Origin: Bacteroidales bacterium
GTDB lineage: Bacteria > Bacteroidota > Bacteroidia > Bacteroidales > UBA10428
Direction of reading: 5' to 3'
Assembly: GCA_016936215.1 (NCBI GenBank)
Contig: JAFGPL010000234.1
Span: 1-34,121 of the forward strand
DNA length: 34,121 nt
Within the stretch, counting starts at the first letter, position 1, and every line of letters starts with the position of its first letter. This document shows positions 19,501 to 25,302 of the stretch, one piece after another. Below the pieces are notes generated by a model, which was not told the DNA's origin, searched no databases, and saw only the letters and a list, made by a program, of their open reading frames with translations. Position numbers and translations under genes: made by a program.

Positions 19501-20258
19501 CCTGTTTTAAGATAGTTACCGGAGCCGTCTTTGGTACCGGGGGCTGTTTTACACGCCACTTCGGCTTTGCCGTCACCATCAAGGTCATATACCATAAACT
19601 GGGTATAATGGGCGCCTGCCCTTATATTCATGCCCAGGTCTATGCGCCAGAGAAAGGTACCATCAAGTTTGTAGGCATCGAGGTAAACATTCCCGGTAAT
19701 TCCTCCATGCGAGTTATCCCGCGAATTAGAAGGGTCCCATTTTACGATTATCTCATACGTGCCATCACCATCCACATCGCCAACACTGCAATCGTTAGGA
19801 GAATAAGTATAAGGCTGTCCATCGGGATAACTTTCTAGTACATCATTGTTAACAACCGTGTATGGTGGTGTTATATCCCCGGCGGGCCTTTGCAGCGGTA
19901 TGTCAAGATAATTCTGTGCCCAGACAGTTGCCGGGGCGGAATGTGGCTGTTCAATACCGTTTACAATAGATGTTACAGTATATACAGAATCAACAGTCCC
20001 GCTGTTGTCAACATAATAAGTTGCACCGGCGATGGGTGTTTCATTCAGTAAAGTACTGTTTCTGTAAACATTATAACTCACATCAAAATACTCGTTGCCA
20101 AGAACGCGCCAACTCACATGAACTGTGGTGCCAACTTTTATTGCAAGCACTCCACGGTCGAGTTTTTCCATCTGCCTCTGGGCAAATGAATGGTTTGACA
20201 TCAGCAAAATACACAAACCTATGAATCCAATTGATTTAAAAGCACTTCTAATCATCAT
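16572..20258 (-). CDS. Rhamnogalacturonan lyase PL11 with PATR repeats and T9SS tail
   Basis: The 1228-residue protein has a signal peptide (cleavage near HSFAQ). A PL11 lyase domain occupies about residues 27-628, with MEKLDRGVLAIKV, VSWRVLGNEYF, GQGNHNLSVADVDGDGRDEI, GLGHGDALHVTDHDPERQGLE, DWREEVIFR and AYNQPPHTGFFLG. Residues about 628-1150 contain two W-rich IWKEG/ITWRGD modules and PATR-type repeats (KAGTGRLTI, KRNTSTLTL, FTGGTNVEGG). The T9SS type A tail has IYPNPVKSNLFI. It shares organisation with the next gene but lacks about 300 residues of repeats, indicating tandem duplication and divergence. Only 3 nt separate it from genes on both sides, so the three lyases are almost certainly cotranscribed. 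One might be endo- and the other exo-acting, as in other PL11 pairs; this is inference. Confidence 0.92.
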   Translation of the reverse strand: MMIRSAFKSIGFIGLCILLMSNHSFAQRQMEKLDRGVLAIKVGTTVHVSWRVLGNEYFDVSYNVYRNSTLLNETPIAGATYYVDNSGTVDSVYTVTSIVNGIEQPHSAPATVWAQNYLDIPLQRPAGDITPPYTVVNNDVLESYPDGQPYTYSPNDCSVGDVDGDGTYEIIVKWDPSNSRDNSHGGITGNVYLDAYKLDGTFLWRIDLGMNIRAGAHYTQFMVYDLDGDGKAEVACKTAPGTKDGSGNYLKTGPAETADHSAIYRTSGSWPGFVTSGPEYLTLFNGLTGAEIQTILYEPNRNPANGWGKTSETTNRVDRFLACIAYLDGIKPSLIMCRGYYGRTVLAAWDWRNGELTHRWTFDSNVGYSGYAGQGNHNLSVADVDGDGRDEIIYGSCAIDDDGSGLYTTGLGHGDALHVTDHDPERQGLEVFAPHENKKDGITFREAATGKIIWQKPNLNDVGRGLAADIIAGHAGSEFWASKGLGVYNVAGSQVTVTIPSINHAIWWDGDDLRELLDGTSITKYNGGTLLSASGCASNNGTKSNPGLQADILGDWREEVIFRNSNNAALRIYATTNPTNRRLYTLMHDPVYRMGIAWQNVAYNQPPHTGFFLGHNMAPAPPAPVTEGKLIWKEGTSWDVNGSQNWTLENTPAFFNNGDNVLFDMSGSDLDTVQLADTLKPSSVTVNSPSDYVFGGEGILSGNMRLIKAGTGRLTINTDNDFSGETSVWEGELLVNGNLLQSNVYVHRFATVGGTGEYGKGIVIPYAGNIFVSEPGVADTMKISDSLYLGGKASVYFDLSDDTSGLTKTNDILYINGKLSFLNTTTLKINLLDEELSEGTYELVRFTDGFTGNPAQIKCEILGYPYEVIVDSVSIKLKIISTREPATITWRGDKSTIWDQVTTFNWLNADTADWFVAGDTVLFNDDLQSSPIIQLAHFVPVGKMVVDATQNYSFTGSGYICGDGELIKRNTSTLTLSTPHTFTGGTNVEGGILLINNSDGSATGSGPVLVKNDARLQGTGKIDGEITIDDSATLSLENGALSTFEINNNLTFTPESHCKIELRSNANTSDTLKVSGELIINGHLELVNIGIGYYVGNKFKIFDAQSCKGTFASITPEIPGDLMKWDTTGLAETGIIKVAYYTNIPGESVQPAIFIYPNPVKSNLFINFENIENDIRISIRDMNGRIFISESKKSAEELKLNMADLNPGMYIIHITTEKHTYLYKVLKQ

Positions 20259-20261
20259 TTT

Positions 20262-22973
20262 CTAATATTTAATTACCGGTCTTGTTATAACTTCATCATT
20301 GAGTTGGATTTTAAGGATGTAGGTTCCGGTGGGAGTATTATATACGTTTAGTTTATGAGTTTTGTTTGAAAATTCATTGCTATAAATTCGTTCCCCCAAT
20401 AAGGTATAGAGTTCAACTTTACAAATTCCTGTGCTGCTTCCGGTTAATTCAATATTTATTTCATCGGTAAATGGATTGGGATAATAACTGAACGTATTGA
20501 TTTCATTACCGGTGATAGCTGACGGAAGACATGATGCCGGTTTGGTGGAATCGCCACTAACTTCAAAAAAATCAATATTGGCCAGTCCGTTGGAGGTTGT
20601 GCCTTCAAGCCTGATATCGAGAATACCTTCAGGAAGGGTTGTCTGCACAGATACCACAGCCCATGTTGTCCATGCCCCGGTAACAGGCATGTCTATAGAT
20701 GCGATTTTTTCCTGTCCGTTGACAAGCAGTTTACCGGGCCTGCTGCCCGAACCGTTGGCATATCTCCAGGTGAGGGTATAGGTTGTTTCTGTAAAGACGT
20801 CAACTTTCCAGTTTATGCCTGCCCCGACTGCATTGGTGGTATTGGAAAAACCGTCTCCTGTGAAACCTCCGTGATTGTTATCCACGGTGCCTTCAAGAGA
20901 ACAGAATCCTGTGGTATCTTCCTGAATGGTGCATGGTGAACTTCCTGCGCCCATTACCTCAACCAAAACCTTTGTTGATTGAGCAGAGAATCCTTCATTG
21001 TCCCATGCAATTGCTGAAACCTGGTGAACCCCTTCGGCAGCGTCCTTTATCTGTGACTGATAAGGGGCGATACTGTCGGTGCCCAACTTGGTGGTACCGT
21101 CATAAAACTCTACTTTCACAATGGTTCCATCCTCATCGCCTGCGTAAGCCTCAATATCAATATCCGATAAACGGGTATAGGTACTGCCCCCCAAAGGCAT
21201 GGTGATATTTACGAAGGGTTTTTTATATGCCAGATAACCGGGCATAAATTTAAATTTCTGATGGTTATTATCATTAAAAGCATTCTGGATAAGTACAGCG
21301 CCATTATCATTGGAAGCGCCTTTAACATCGAGTGATTTACCGCTTTTTCTGTTGGTGATTTTATAAAGCCCTTCTCCCAGGAATTCTAAAATCCATTGCT
21401 GGCTTTCAGCGCCGGTAAATGCAGTTTGCACAATTTCAGCGCTGTCGAGCAGTGACGCGCCCTTTACATCAAGGCATAACTTGCTGCTATCGTTTATTAT
21501 TGAATAGAATACGCTGTCAAGGTATGTTATTTTCCATATCTGCCTTGATGTTTTCTCAAAGCTATTTTGAATAATTGATGTATTTTCAGTGATCTCTTTA
21601 TCTTTGATATCCAGTACCATATTGCTATGAGAGGCATAGACAAAATATGTGGTATCGTTTATAATTCCCAAACCTTTTCCCGGATCGGTGTTATTCAGGT
21701 ATTCTTCAATGTTGGTATAACCGTCGGAATTATAATCCAGATTCTGGTCTGCATTGCTGTATGGATTTAACCCATAAAACATTTCCCATATGTCGGGCAT
21801 ACCGTCGCGGTCTGTATCAATATTTGCTGCTCCCCCTTTCACGAGTCCGGGGCCGCTCATTGGGGCTGCTGTTTCATCAGAGATCAACTGGCCAATGGTA
21901 CCGAGGGAGGTGACTTCTTCAAGAAGCCGTTGATCAACCTGGTCGCGGATCGGAAGGGTAGCTCCGGCATTTGCAACAACATGATTGTATGCTTCCAGAG
22001 GGGTCATTGACGTTGGGACAGGATAGTCAAAAGGGGTAGTAACCCAGGTAACAGTGGTATATTGTGCCTGGGTGAGGAGAGCCCCGTCGAGCACCCCGTT
22101 TTTGTTATTATCCTGGTAATTGTCATCTGCATAGATATTGAAATTTGTATTTCCACGGGTAAACGCTCCTCCTGAGGTGCTTGGTCCGTTGATAAAATAG
22201 TTGCCGGTAACATTGGCATAAGACTGACCTTCAGAGTCGCCTAAAATGTATCCATCGCTACCCCAGTTATAAATAATATTGTTCACGAACTGGTTTTTAC
22301 CTTTTACTTTGGGGTTTCGGGTGTTATTATCAACATAGAGGTTTCGCAGGAGGCTTACCCCGCCGGCAGTCTGAATGAGACCGCCACAGGAGTGTGTCTG
22401 TAATCCCTGACCAATAATCGAATTCTGAATTGTAATATTTTCCGGTTCAACACCTTTATTGTCCCAGCTTACCGAGAAATTTTCGTCCCTGCCCCATGAT
22501 ACTGAAACATGGTCGAAAATCATGGTACTGCCGTTGGCAATGGTAACAGCATCTTTTTCGTCGTCTCCGTTTTTACCCATGCGAACGCGCAAATAACGAC
22601 AAATGGTATTATCAGCGCCCGAAAAAGAAAGGCCGTTTCCGTAAATGGTAATACCGTCACCGGGGGCTGTTTGCCCTGCTATGGTGATATTGGGTGAAAC
22701 CACAATGCGGCTGGCAATATTGATAACTCCACCGACTTCGAATACCACAATCCGGTTGGGTTGGCTAACCGCATCGCGGAAAGAGCCGGTACCGGCATCG
22801 TTCAGGTTGGTAACATGGTACACTGTACCCCCGCGGCCACCGGTCGCGTATCTTCCAAAACCTTCAGCGCCGGGGAAGGCGGGTTGCTGGGCTTCTGAGA
22901 ATATAAAACAGGGGTTGAGCAAAATGATAATAACAAGCAATCTGAATAAAAAATTTTTTTGTGTAGTGTTCAT
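20262..22973 (-). CDS. Pectate lyase PL1 with ricin-type lectin, Ig-like, CBM and T9SS modules
   Basis: The 903-residue protein starts with a signal peptide (cleavage near FSEAQQ). Residues about 30-430 are a right-handed beta-helix PL1 lyase: FPGAEGFGRYATGGRGG, MIFDHVSVSWGRDENFS, and NNTRNPKVKGKNQFVNNI, whose arginine is the probable catalytic base. A calcium-binding-like DTDRDGMPDIWE ... NSDGYTNIEEYL segment ends the domain. Next come a ricin-B-like lectin (about 434-579, with repeats around LDVKGAS), an Ig-like domain (580-671, DGTIVKVEFYDGTTKLGTD), a CBM6/35-like domain (675-808, NWKVDVFTETTYTLTWRYANG) and a T9SS tail (820-903, YYPNPFTDEINI). It cleaves polygalacturonan or methylated pectin outside the cell. 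First gene of the pectin operon; the 438 bp upstream should hold the promoter. Confidence 0.92.
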   Translation of the reverse strand: MNTTQKNFLFRLLVIIILLNPCFIFSEAQQPAFPGAEGFGRYATGGRGGTVYHVTNLNDAGTGSFRDAVSQPNRIVVFEVGGVINIASRIVVSPNITIAGQTAPGDGITIYGNGLSFSGADNTICRYLRVRMGKNGDDEKDAVTIANGSTMIFDHVSVSWGRDENFSVSWDNKGVEPENITIQNSIIGQGLQTHSCGGLIQTAGGVSLLRNLYVDNNTRNPKVKGKNQFVNNIIYNWGSDGYILGDSEGQSYANVTGNYFINGPSTSGGAFTRGNTNFNIYADDNYQDNNKNGVLDGALLTQAQYTTVTWVTTPFDYPVPTSMTPLEAYNHVVANAGATLPIRDQVDQRLLEEVTSLGTIGQLISDETAAPMSGPGLVKGGAANIDTDRDGMPDIWEMFYGLNPYSNADQNLDYNSDGYTNIEEYLNNTDPGKGLGIINDTTYFVYASHSNMVLDIKDKEITENTSIIQNSFEKTSRQIWKITYLDSVFYSIINDSSKLCLDVKGASLLDSAEIVQTAFTGAESQQWILEFLGEGLYKITNRKSGKSLDVKGASNDNGAVLIQNAFNDNNHQKFKFMPGYLAYKKPFVNITMPLGGSTYTRLSDIDIEAYAGDEDGTIVKVEFYDGTTKLGTDSIAPYQSQIKDAAEGVHQVSAIAWDNEGFSAQSTKVLVEVMGAGSSPCTIQEDTTGFCSLEGTVDNNHGGFTGDGFSNTTNAVGAGINWKVDVFTETTYTLTWRYANGSGSRPGKLLVNGQEKIASIDMPVTGAWTTWAVVSVQTTLPEGILDIRLEGTTSNGLANIDFFEVSGDSTKPASCLPSAITGNEINTFSYYPNPFTDEINIELTGSSTGICKVELYTLLGERIYSNEFSNKTHKLNVYNTPTGTYILKIQLNDEVITRPVIKY

Positions 22974-23139
22974 GGCATTTGTTTGTATAATTGTTTTGTA
23001 AGGTACTTTTCATGCGGGGTTCTGTTTTAATAAGAATAATAGTCAACCTGGGTCATATCTGAAAGAACATCGAATTAAAAACACTCCTAAAGTTATTCTT
23101 TATTGGAACAATTTAAAGTTGTAAGGATTTCAAGATAAT

Positions 23140-23176
23140 GGTTGCAATTTATGAATAGCTGCTGATATTTGCAACC
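23140..23176. repeat. Inverted repeat GGTTGCAA / TTGCAACC
   Basis: GGTTGCAA at 23140-23147 is repeated as TTGCAACC at 23169-23176, an exact 8-bp dyad with 21 nt between arms. It lies about 170-200 bp upstream of the pectate lyase start. It could be an operator for a dimeric regulator or a chance palindrome; no regulator gene is present to link it to. Confidence 0.35.
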
Positions 23177-23195
23177 GACTTATTTAACAGGAGAA

Positions 23196-23228
23196 AACTT
23201 TCCAAAAGTTTTGAACTTTTGGAAAGTT
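23196..23228. repeat. Perfect 15-bp hairpin (AACTTTCCAAAAGTT)
   Basis: Bases 23196-23210 are an exact reverse complement of 23214-23228 around a 3-nt loop. Neither side is followed by a long T-run, so an intrinsic terminator is not the obvious reading, although the minus-strand side continues TTTTCTCC-like. Similar CTTTCCAAAAG hairpins are, as I recall, dispersed in intergenic DNA of related genomes, so this may be a repetitive palindromic element. Confidence 0.65.
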
Positions 23229-23411
23229 ACATCAGGTTATTGATTGCCCATCCTTGATATAATCATCATCTTATTATAATGTCAGTTTAAAACTTCCATA
23301 TTACCATGATAAGCATGGTATGATTAAGACGGTTTTCTTTCGTATTTTTGTTGAGAACCGGGTTTACTTTTTTGCACTCTTGTATAAATTCAGTTGCTAA
23401 TGCTTTATATA

Positions 23412-23546
23412 ATGAATTTTGCAGAAGGGTTAAAGGAACTTCGCAAGCGAATAGAGATTTCGCAAAGTGAACGAGCCGAACTTATTGAAGTGCACTTTAC
23501 ACAGGTAAGCCGATACAAATTTTTAAGGTTTTGTTATAACTATTAA
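23412..23546 (+). pseudogene. Truncated XRE-type HTH fragment
   Basis: A 44-codon frame begins MNFAEGLKELRKRIEISQSE, continues RAELIEVHFTQVSRY, and then stops after an unrelated KFLRFCYNY. The first part matches the start of Cro/C1-type HTH domains (helices 1-3, up to the recognition helix). The remainder of the domain is missing. It is too short to bind DNA normally and is probably the remnant of a regulator gene cut by rearrangement. It sits directly upstream of a second HTH stub and a decayed toxin-antitoxin pair. Confidence 0.6.
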
Positions 23547-23558
23547 GTTTTGTATTTT

Positions 23559-23582
23559 TACCTTATTATCATAAATAAGGTA
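23559..23582 (+). promoter_or_regulatory. Palindrome just upstream of the second HTH stub (possible operator)
   Basis: TACCTTATT at 23559-23567 pairs perfectly with AATAAGGTA at 23574-23582 (9 bp, 6-nt loop). It ends 13 bp before the ATG at 23596. A second imperfect dyad (AAGGTAT / ATACTT) overlaps it and runs into the start codon. Autoregulated HTH/toxin-antitoxin operons commonly carry operators in this position, so that is the leading reading; no binding data can be inferred from sequence. Confidence 0.45.
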
Positions 23583-23595
23583 TTAATTGATACTT

Positions 23596-23739
23596 ATGTG
23601 TTTTGGAAAACGTCTTTTCGAAGCCCGCAAGAAAAAGGGCATTAGCCAGGAAGAACTTGCCGAAAAGCTAAACACGAAAGGTCCGGTAATTGGCCGTTAC
23701 GAACGTGACGAAGTTTCAAGGCTATTTAGCTGTAAATAA
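23596..23739 (+). pseudogene. Truncated XRE-type HTH regulator (47 codons)
   Basis: The frame MCFGKRLFEARKKKGISQEE, then LAEKLNTKGPVIGRYERDEV, is an excellent match to the first four helices of a Cro/C1 HTH domain. Normally P-x-I/V and a dimerising fifth helix follow. Here it changes to SRLFSCK and stops, as if a deletion had joined the HTH to unrelated sequence. The stop is 15 bp before the antitoxin start at 23755. It could still be translated as a minimal HTH, but loss of the C-terminal part argues for a pseudogene. It may once have autoregulated the downstream genes. Confidence 0.65.
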
Positions 23740-23754
23740 ATAAAATTCGAGATT

Positions 23755-23961
23755 ATGAAAGTACTTGTTGATGTAAACGATAATAAAGGGGATTTTATAC
23801 TGGAACTGCTCAATAATTTCTCCTTTGCCAAGGCAAAGCCGATTTCCCCGGAAAAGGCACAACTACTGGAAGAAATAAAGGAAGCCGTAGAAAACCTTAA
23901 TTTGGTTAAACAGGGTAAACTTAAAGCACGCCCTGCAAAAGACCTGCTCAATGAGCTATAG
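23755..23961 (+). CDS. Antitoxin of a RelE/ParE-type toxin-antitoxin pair
   Basis: This 68-residue protein (MKVLVDVNDNKGDFILELLN ... LNLVKQGKLKARPAKDLLNEL) belongs to a short antitoxin type I recognise from Bacteroidota. It has an N-terminal strand, a central FxFAKAKP segment and a C-terminal toxin-wrapping helix ending ARPAKDLLNEL. It is intact. Its last codons overlap the toxin start by 11 bp (ATG at 23951), the usual coupling for type II systems. It should bind and neutralise the toxin and repress the operon. The partner gene is broken, so this antitoxin may now be an orphan. Confidence 0.75.
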   Translation: MKVLVDVNDNKGDFILELLNNFSFAKAKPISPEKAQLLEEIKEAVENLNLVKQGKLKARPAKDLLNEL

Positions 23962-24276
23962 TATTGTTACTATACCGCCGTTTGACAGGCAACTTAAAAA
24001 GTTGGTAAAAAAATTCCCTTCCCTTAAAATGAATATGCTGATTTAATTGAAAGACTGGAAGAAAATCCGTTACAAGGCAATGCAATGGCCAATAGCTGTT
24101 ATAAAATTCGTGTTGCCATAAAATCCAAAGGAAAAGGCAAACGTGGTGGGGCAAGAGTTATCAACCATTTACAGGTTATTGAAGGCTATGTATATTTACT
24201 TGCCATTTACGACAAATCGGAACAGGAAGATATTACCGATAAAGAAATTGGATATTTGTTATCCTTCATTAACTAA
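23951..24276 (+). pseudogene. RelE/ParE-family toxin gene with a one-base frameshift
   Basis: From ATG 23951 the frame reads MSYSIVTIPPFDRQLKKLVK, KFPSLK, then breaks and stops at 24044-24046. Adding one base to the A-run at 24026-24029 restores a continuous 108-residue toxin: FPSLKNEYADLIERLEENPLQG, then YKIRVAIKSKGKGKRGGARV and IEGYVYLLAIYDKSEQEDIT up to the stop at 24274-24276. The length and the basic core (KIRVAIKSKGKGKRGGARVI) fit ribosome-dependent mRNA interferases of the RelE/ParE superfamily. Either the toxin was inactivated by a 5A to 4A deletion or this is a homopolymer sequencing error. The gene overlaps its antitoxin by 11 bp and is followed at once by a strong terminator. Confidence 0.8.
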
Positions 24277-24302
24277 AAAAGCCCGACAAGTCCGGGCTTT
24301 TT
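24276..24302 (+). terminator. Factor-independent terminator of the toxin-antitoxin operon
   Basis: AAAAAGCCCG (24276-24285) pairs with CGGGCTTTTT (24293-24302) across a 7-nt loop. The T-rich run continues to 24306. The stem begins at the toxin stop codon. Flanking A and T runs allow it to work in both directions. Confidence 0.9.
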
Positions 24303-24414
24303 CTTTATATTCCTTTAATCAACCAACTATTCAAAGGCTGACGATTCTCTTAGTAATACTAATATCATTATACCAATAGAATACATGAATAATGGCGGTT
24401 AAGCAGTTTAATAG

Positions 24415-24624
24415 ATTCGCCCGATAGCCCTGGGAAGAAAGAATTATTAGTTTGCCTGATCGGCCAGAGGGGCTGTAAGGGCTGCAATGTTCTACTCGTT
24501 TTTTGGCACATGCAAAAAGAATAACGTAAATCCTTTTGACTGGCTTAAAAAAGTACTTGAAGTGATCCCTACATACAAGGTGAGCAAACTAAACGAGTTA
24601 CTACCGCAAAATTTAACTGTATAG
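24415..24624 (+). pseudogene. C-terminal remnant of an IS66-family transposase (TnpC)
   Basis: One frame reads IRPIALGRKNY, stop, FA, stop, SARGAVRAAMFYSFFGTCKK, then NNVNPFDWLKKVLEVIP ... LNELLPQNLTV and a TAG at 24622-24624. This is the characteristic IS66 transposase C-terminus. The two in-frame stops (TAG between Y and F, TGA between A and S) replace the usual Leu and Gly and are explained by single substitutions (TTG to TAG, GGA to TGA). Sequence 5' of 24415 is more decayed and the rest of the transposase is missing. No IS66 terminal repeat could be identified. Confidence 0.8.
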
Positions 24625-24639
24625 TATCCCACTGTAGAA

Positions 24640-24860
24640 TAAAATAAATTCTTTTGCAACAAGAAATCAATACCTACTTGGTAGTACGGATACCTTGGTA
24701 GTACGGATACGGAAGAATACTAAAATAAATCCTTTTGCAATCCATAATCAAGACCTACTTGGTAGGATGGATACGCCTGAACTAGTTTTTGTTTTTATTA
24801 ATCATCGTAACAAGCTTGGACTAGTTGGGGGGGCGCAATAATACCTGCTTGGTAGGATGC
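24640..24860. repeat. Cluster of short direct repeats with mini-hairpins
   Basis: A 54-bp unit (24640-24693) recurs imperfectly at 24721-24774; both start TAAAATAAATYCTTTTGCAA and end near CTTGGTAG...GGATAC. The 17-bp end of the first copy (24677-24693) is repeated exactly in tandem at 24694-24710. A further related CTTGGTAGGATG lies near 24848-24859. The CCTAC-TTG-GTAGG core (24754-24766) is a small perfect hairpin; the others are weaker versions. No coding frame covers the block. It separates the IS66 remnant from the RHS cassette; origin unknown. Confidence 0.6.
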
Positions 24861-24876
24861 AGGGTTAATCCAACTC

Positions 24877-25302
24877 CTAATTAATTAAGAACTTAATTAA
24901 ACAACCATTTTTTATTATCTGAAGAGTATCATTATTTGCCATTTTATAGACAAGAAATGGCAAACCTAAATCATCAAGAGTATACTTATGTGGTTTAGTA
25001 TTTAAATCAATATTAGGACCATTATATATCCAATTATTATAATCGCAATCGTCACCAATAAATCTTGCTGAAGTAGCAATATAATAATCTTTTTTAAAAA
25101 ATATAGCCCCTCGTAAATTACCATACTTTTCATCACCGCTAATCTCTATTGAATCTAGTTTCATCTCAAAGCTTAAAGCAACATAATTGCTTGCTTGTTT
25201 GTTTGATATCATAATCAAAATAATAAATCCTATAATTAGAAAAGTAATGATTAACAATGAAAAAAACGGATGAACTTTTATGAGTTCTCTCTTATTTACC
25301 AT
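24877..25302 (-). CDS. Small membrane-anchored protein; candidate immunity protein for the RHS toxin
   Basis: The 141-residue protein has one N-terminal transmembrane helix (about residues 12-34, FFSLLIITFLIIGFIILIMI). After it comes an extracytoplasmic mixed alpha/beta domain of about 105 residues (SFEMKLDSIEISGDEKYGNL ... FFKKDYYIATSARF ... CDYNNWIYNGP). I do not recognise a named family. The gene overlaps the end of the RHS gene: the sequence ATGGTAA contains both its start and the RHS stop. It is thus translationally coupled immediately after a toxin-type C-terminus, the standard position for an immunity gene. Membrane anchoring would suit defence against a toxin acting at or across the envelope. 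Function is inferred from position. Confidence 0.6.
   Translation of the reverse strand: MVNKRELIKVHPFFSLLIITFLIIGFIILIMISNKQASNYVALSFEMKLDSIEISGDEKYGNLRGAIFFKKDYYIATSARFIGDDCDYNNWIYNGPNIDLNTKPHKYTLDDLGLPFLVYKMANNDTLQIIKNGCLIKFLIN

Larger units (their letters stand above)
22974..23411. other. Intergenic region upstream of the pectin operon
   Basis: These 438 bp separate the minus-strand lyase operon from plus-strand HTH remnants. No ORF of note is present. I found no clean match to the Bacteroidota -33/-7 promoter consensus. It contains two inverted repeats, listed separately (23140-23176 and 23196-23228), either of which could bear on operon regulation. Confidence 0.5.

Noticed and set aside
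24827..24833. Run of seven G
   Set aside because: A homopolymer in non-coding DNA could be a phase-variable tract, but no gene or promoter is placed for it to control, and run length is error-prone.
24881..24900. Palindrome TTAATTAAG-AA-CTTAATTAA at the end of the candidate immunity gene
   Set aside because: It is inside the coding end, purely AT-rich apart from one pair, and lacks the GC stem of a terminator.
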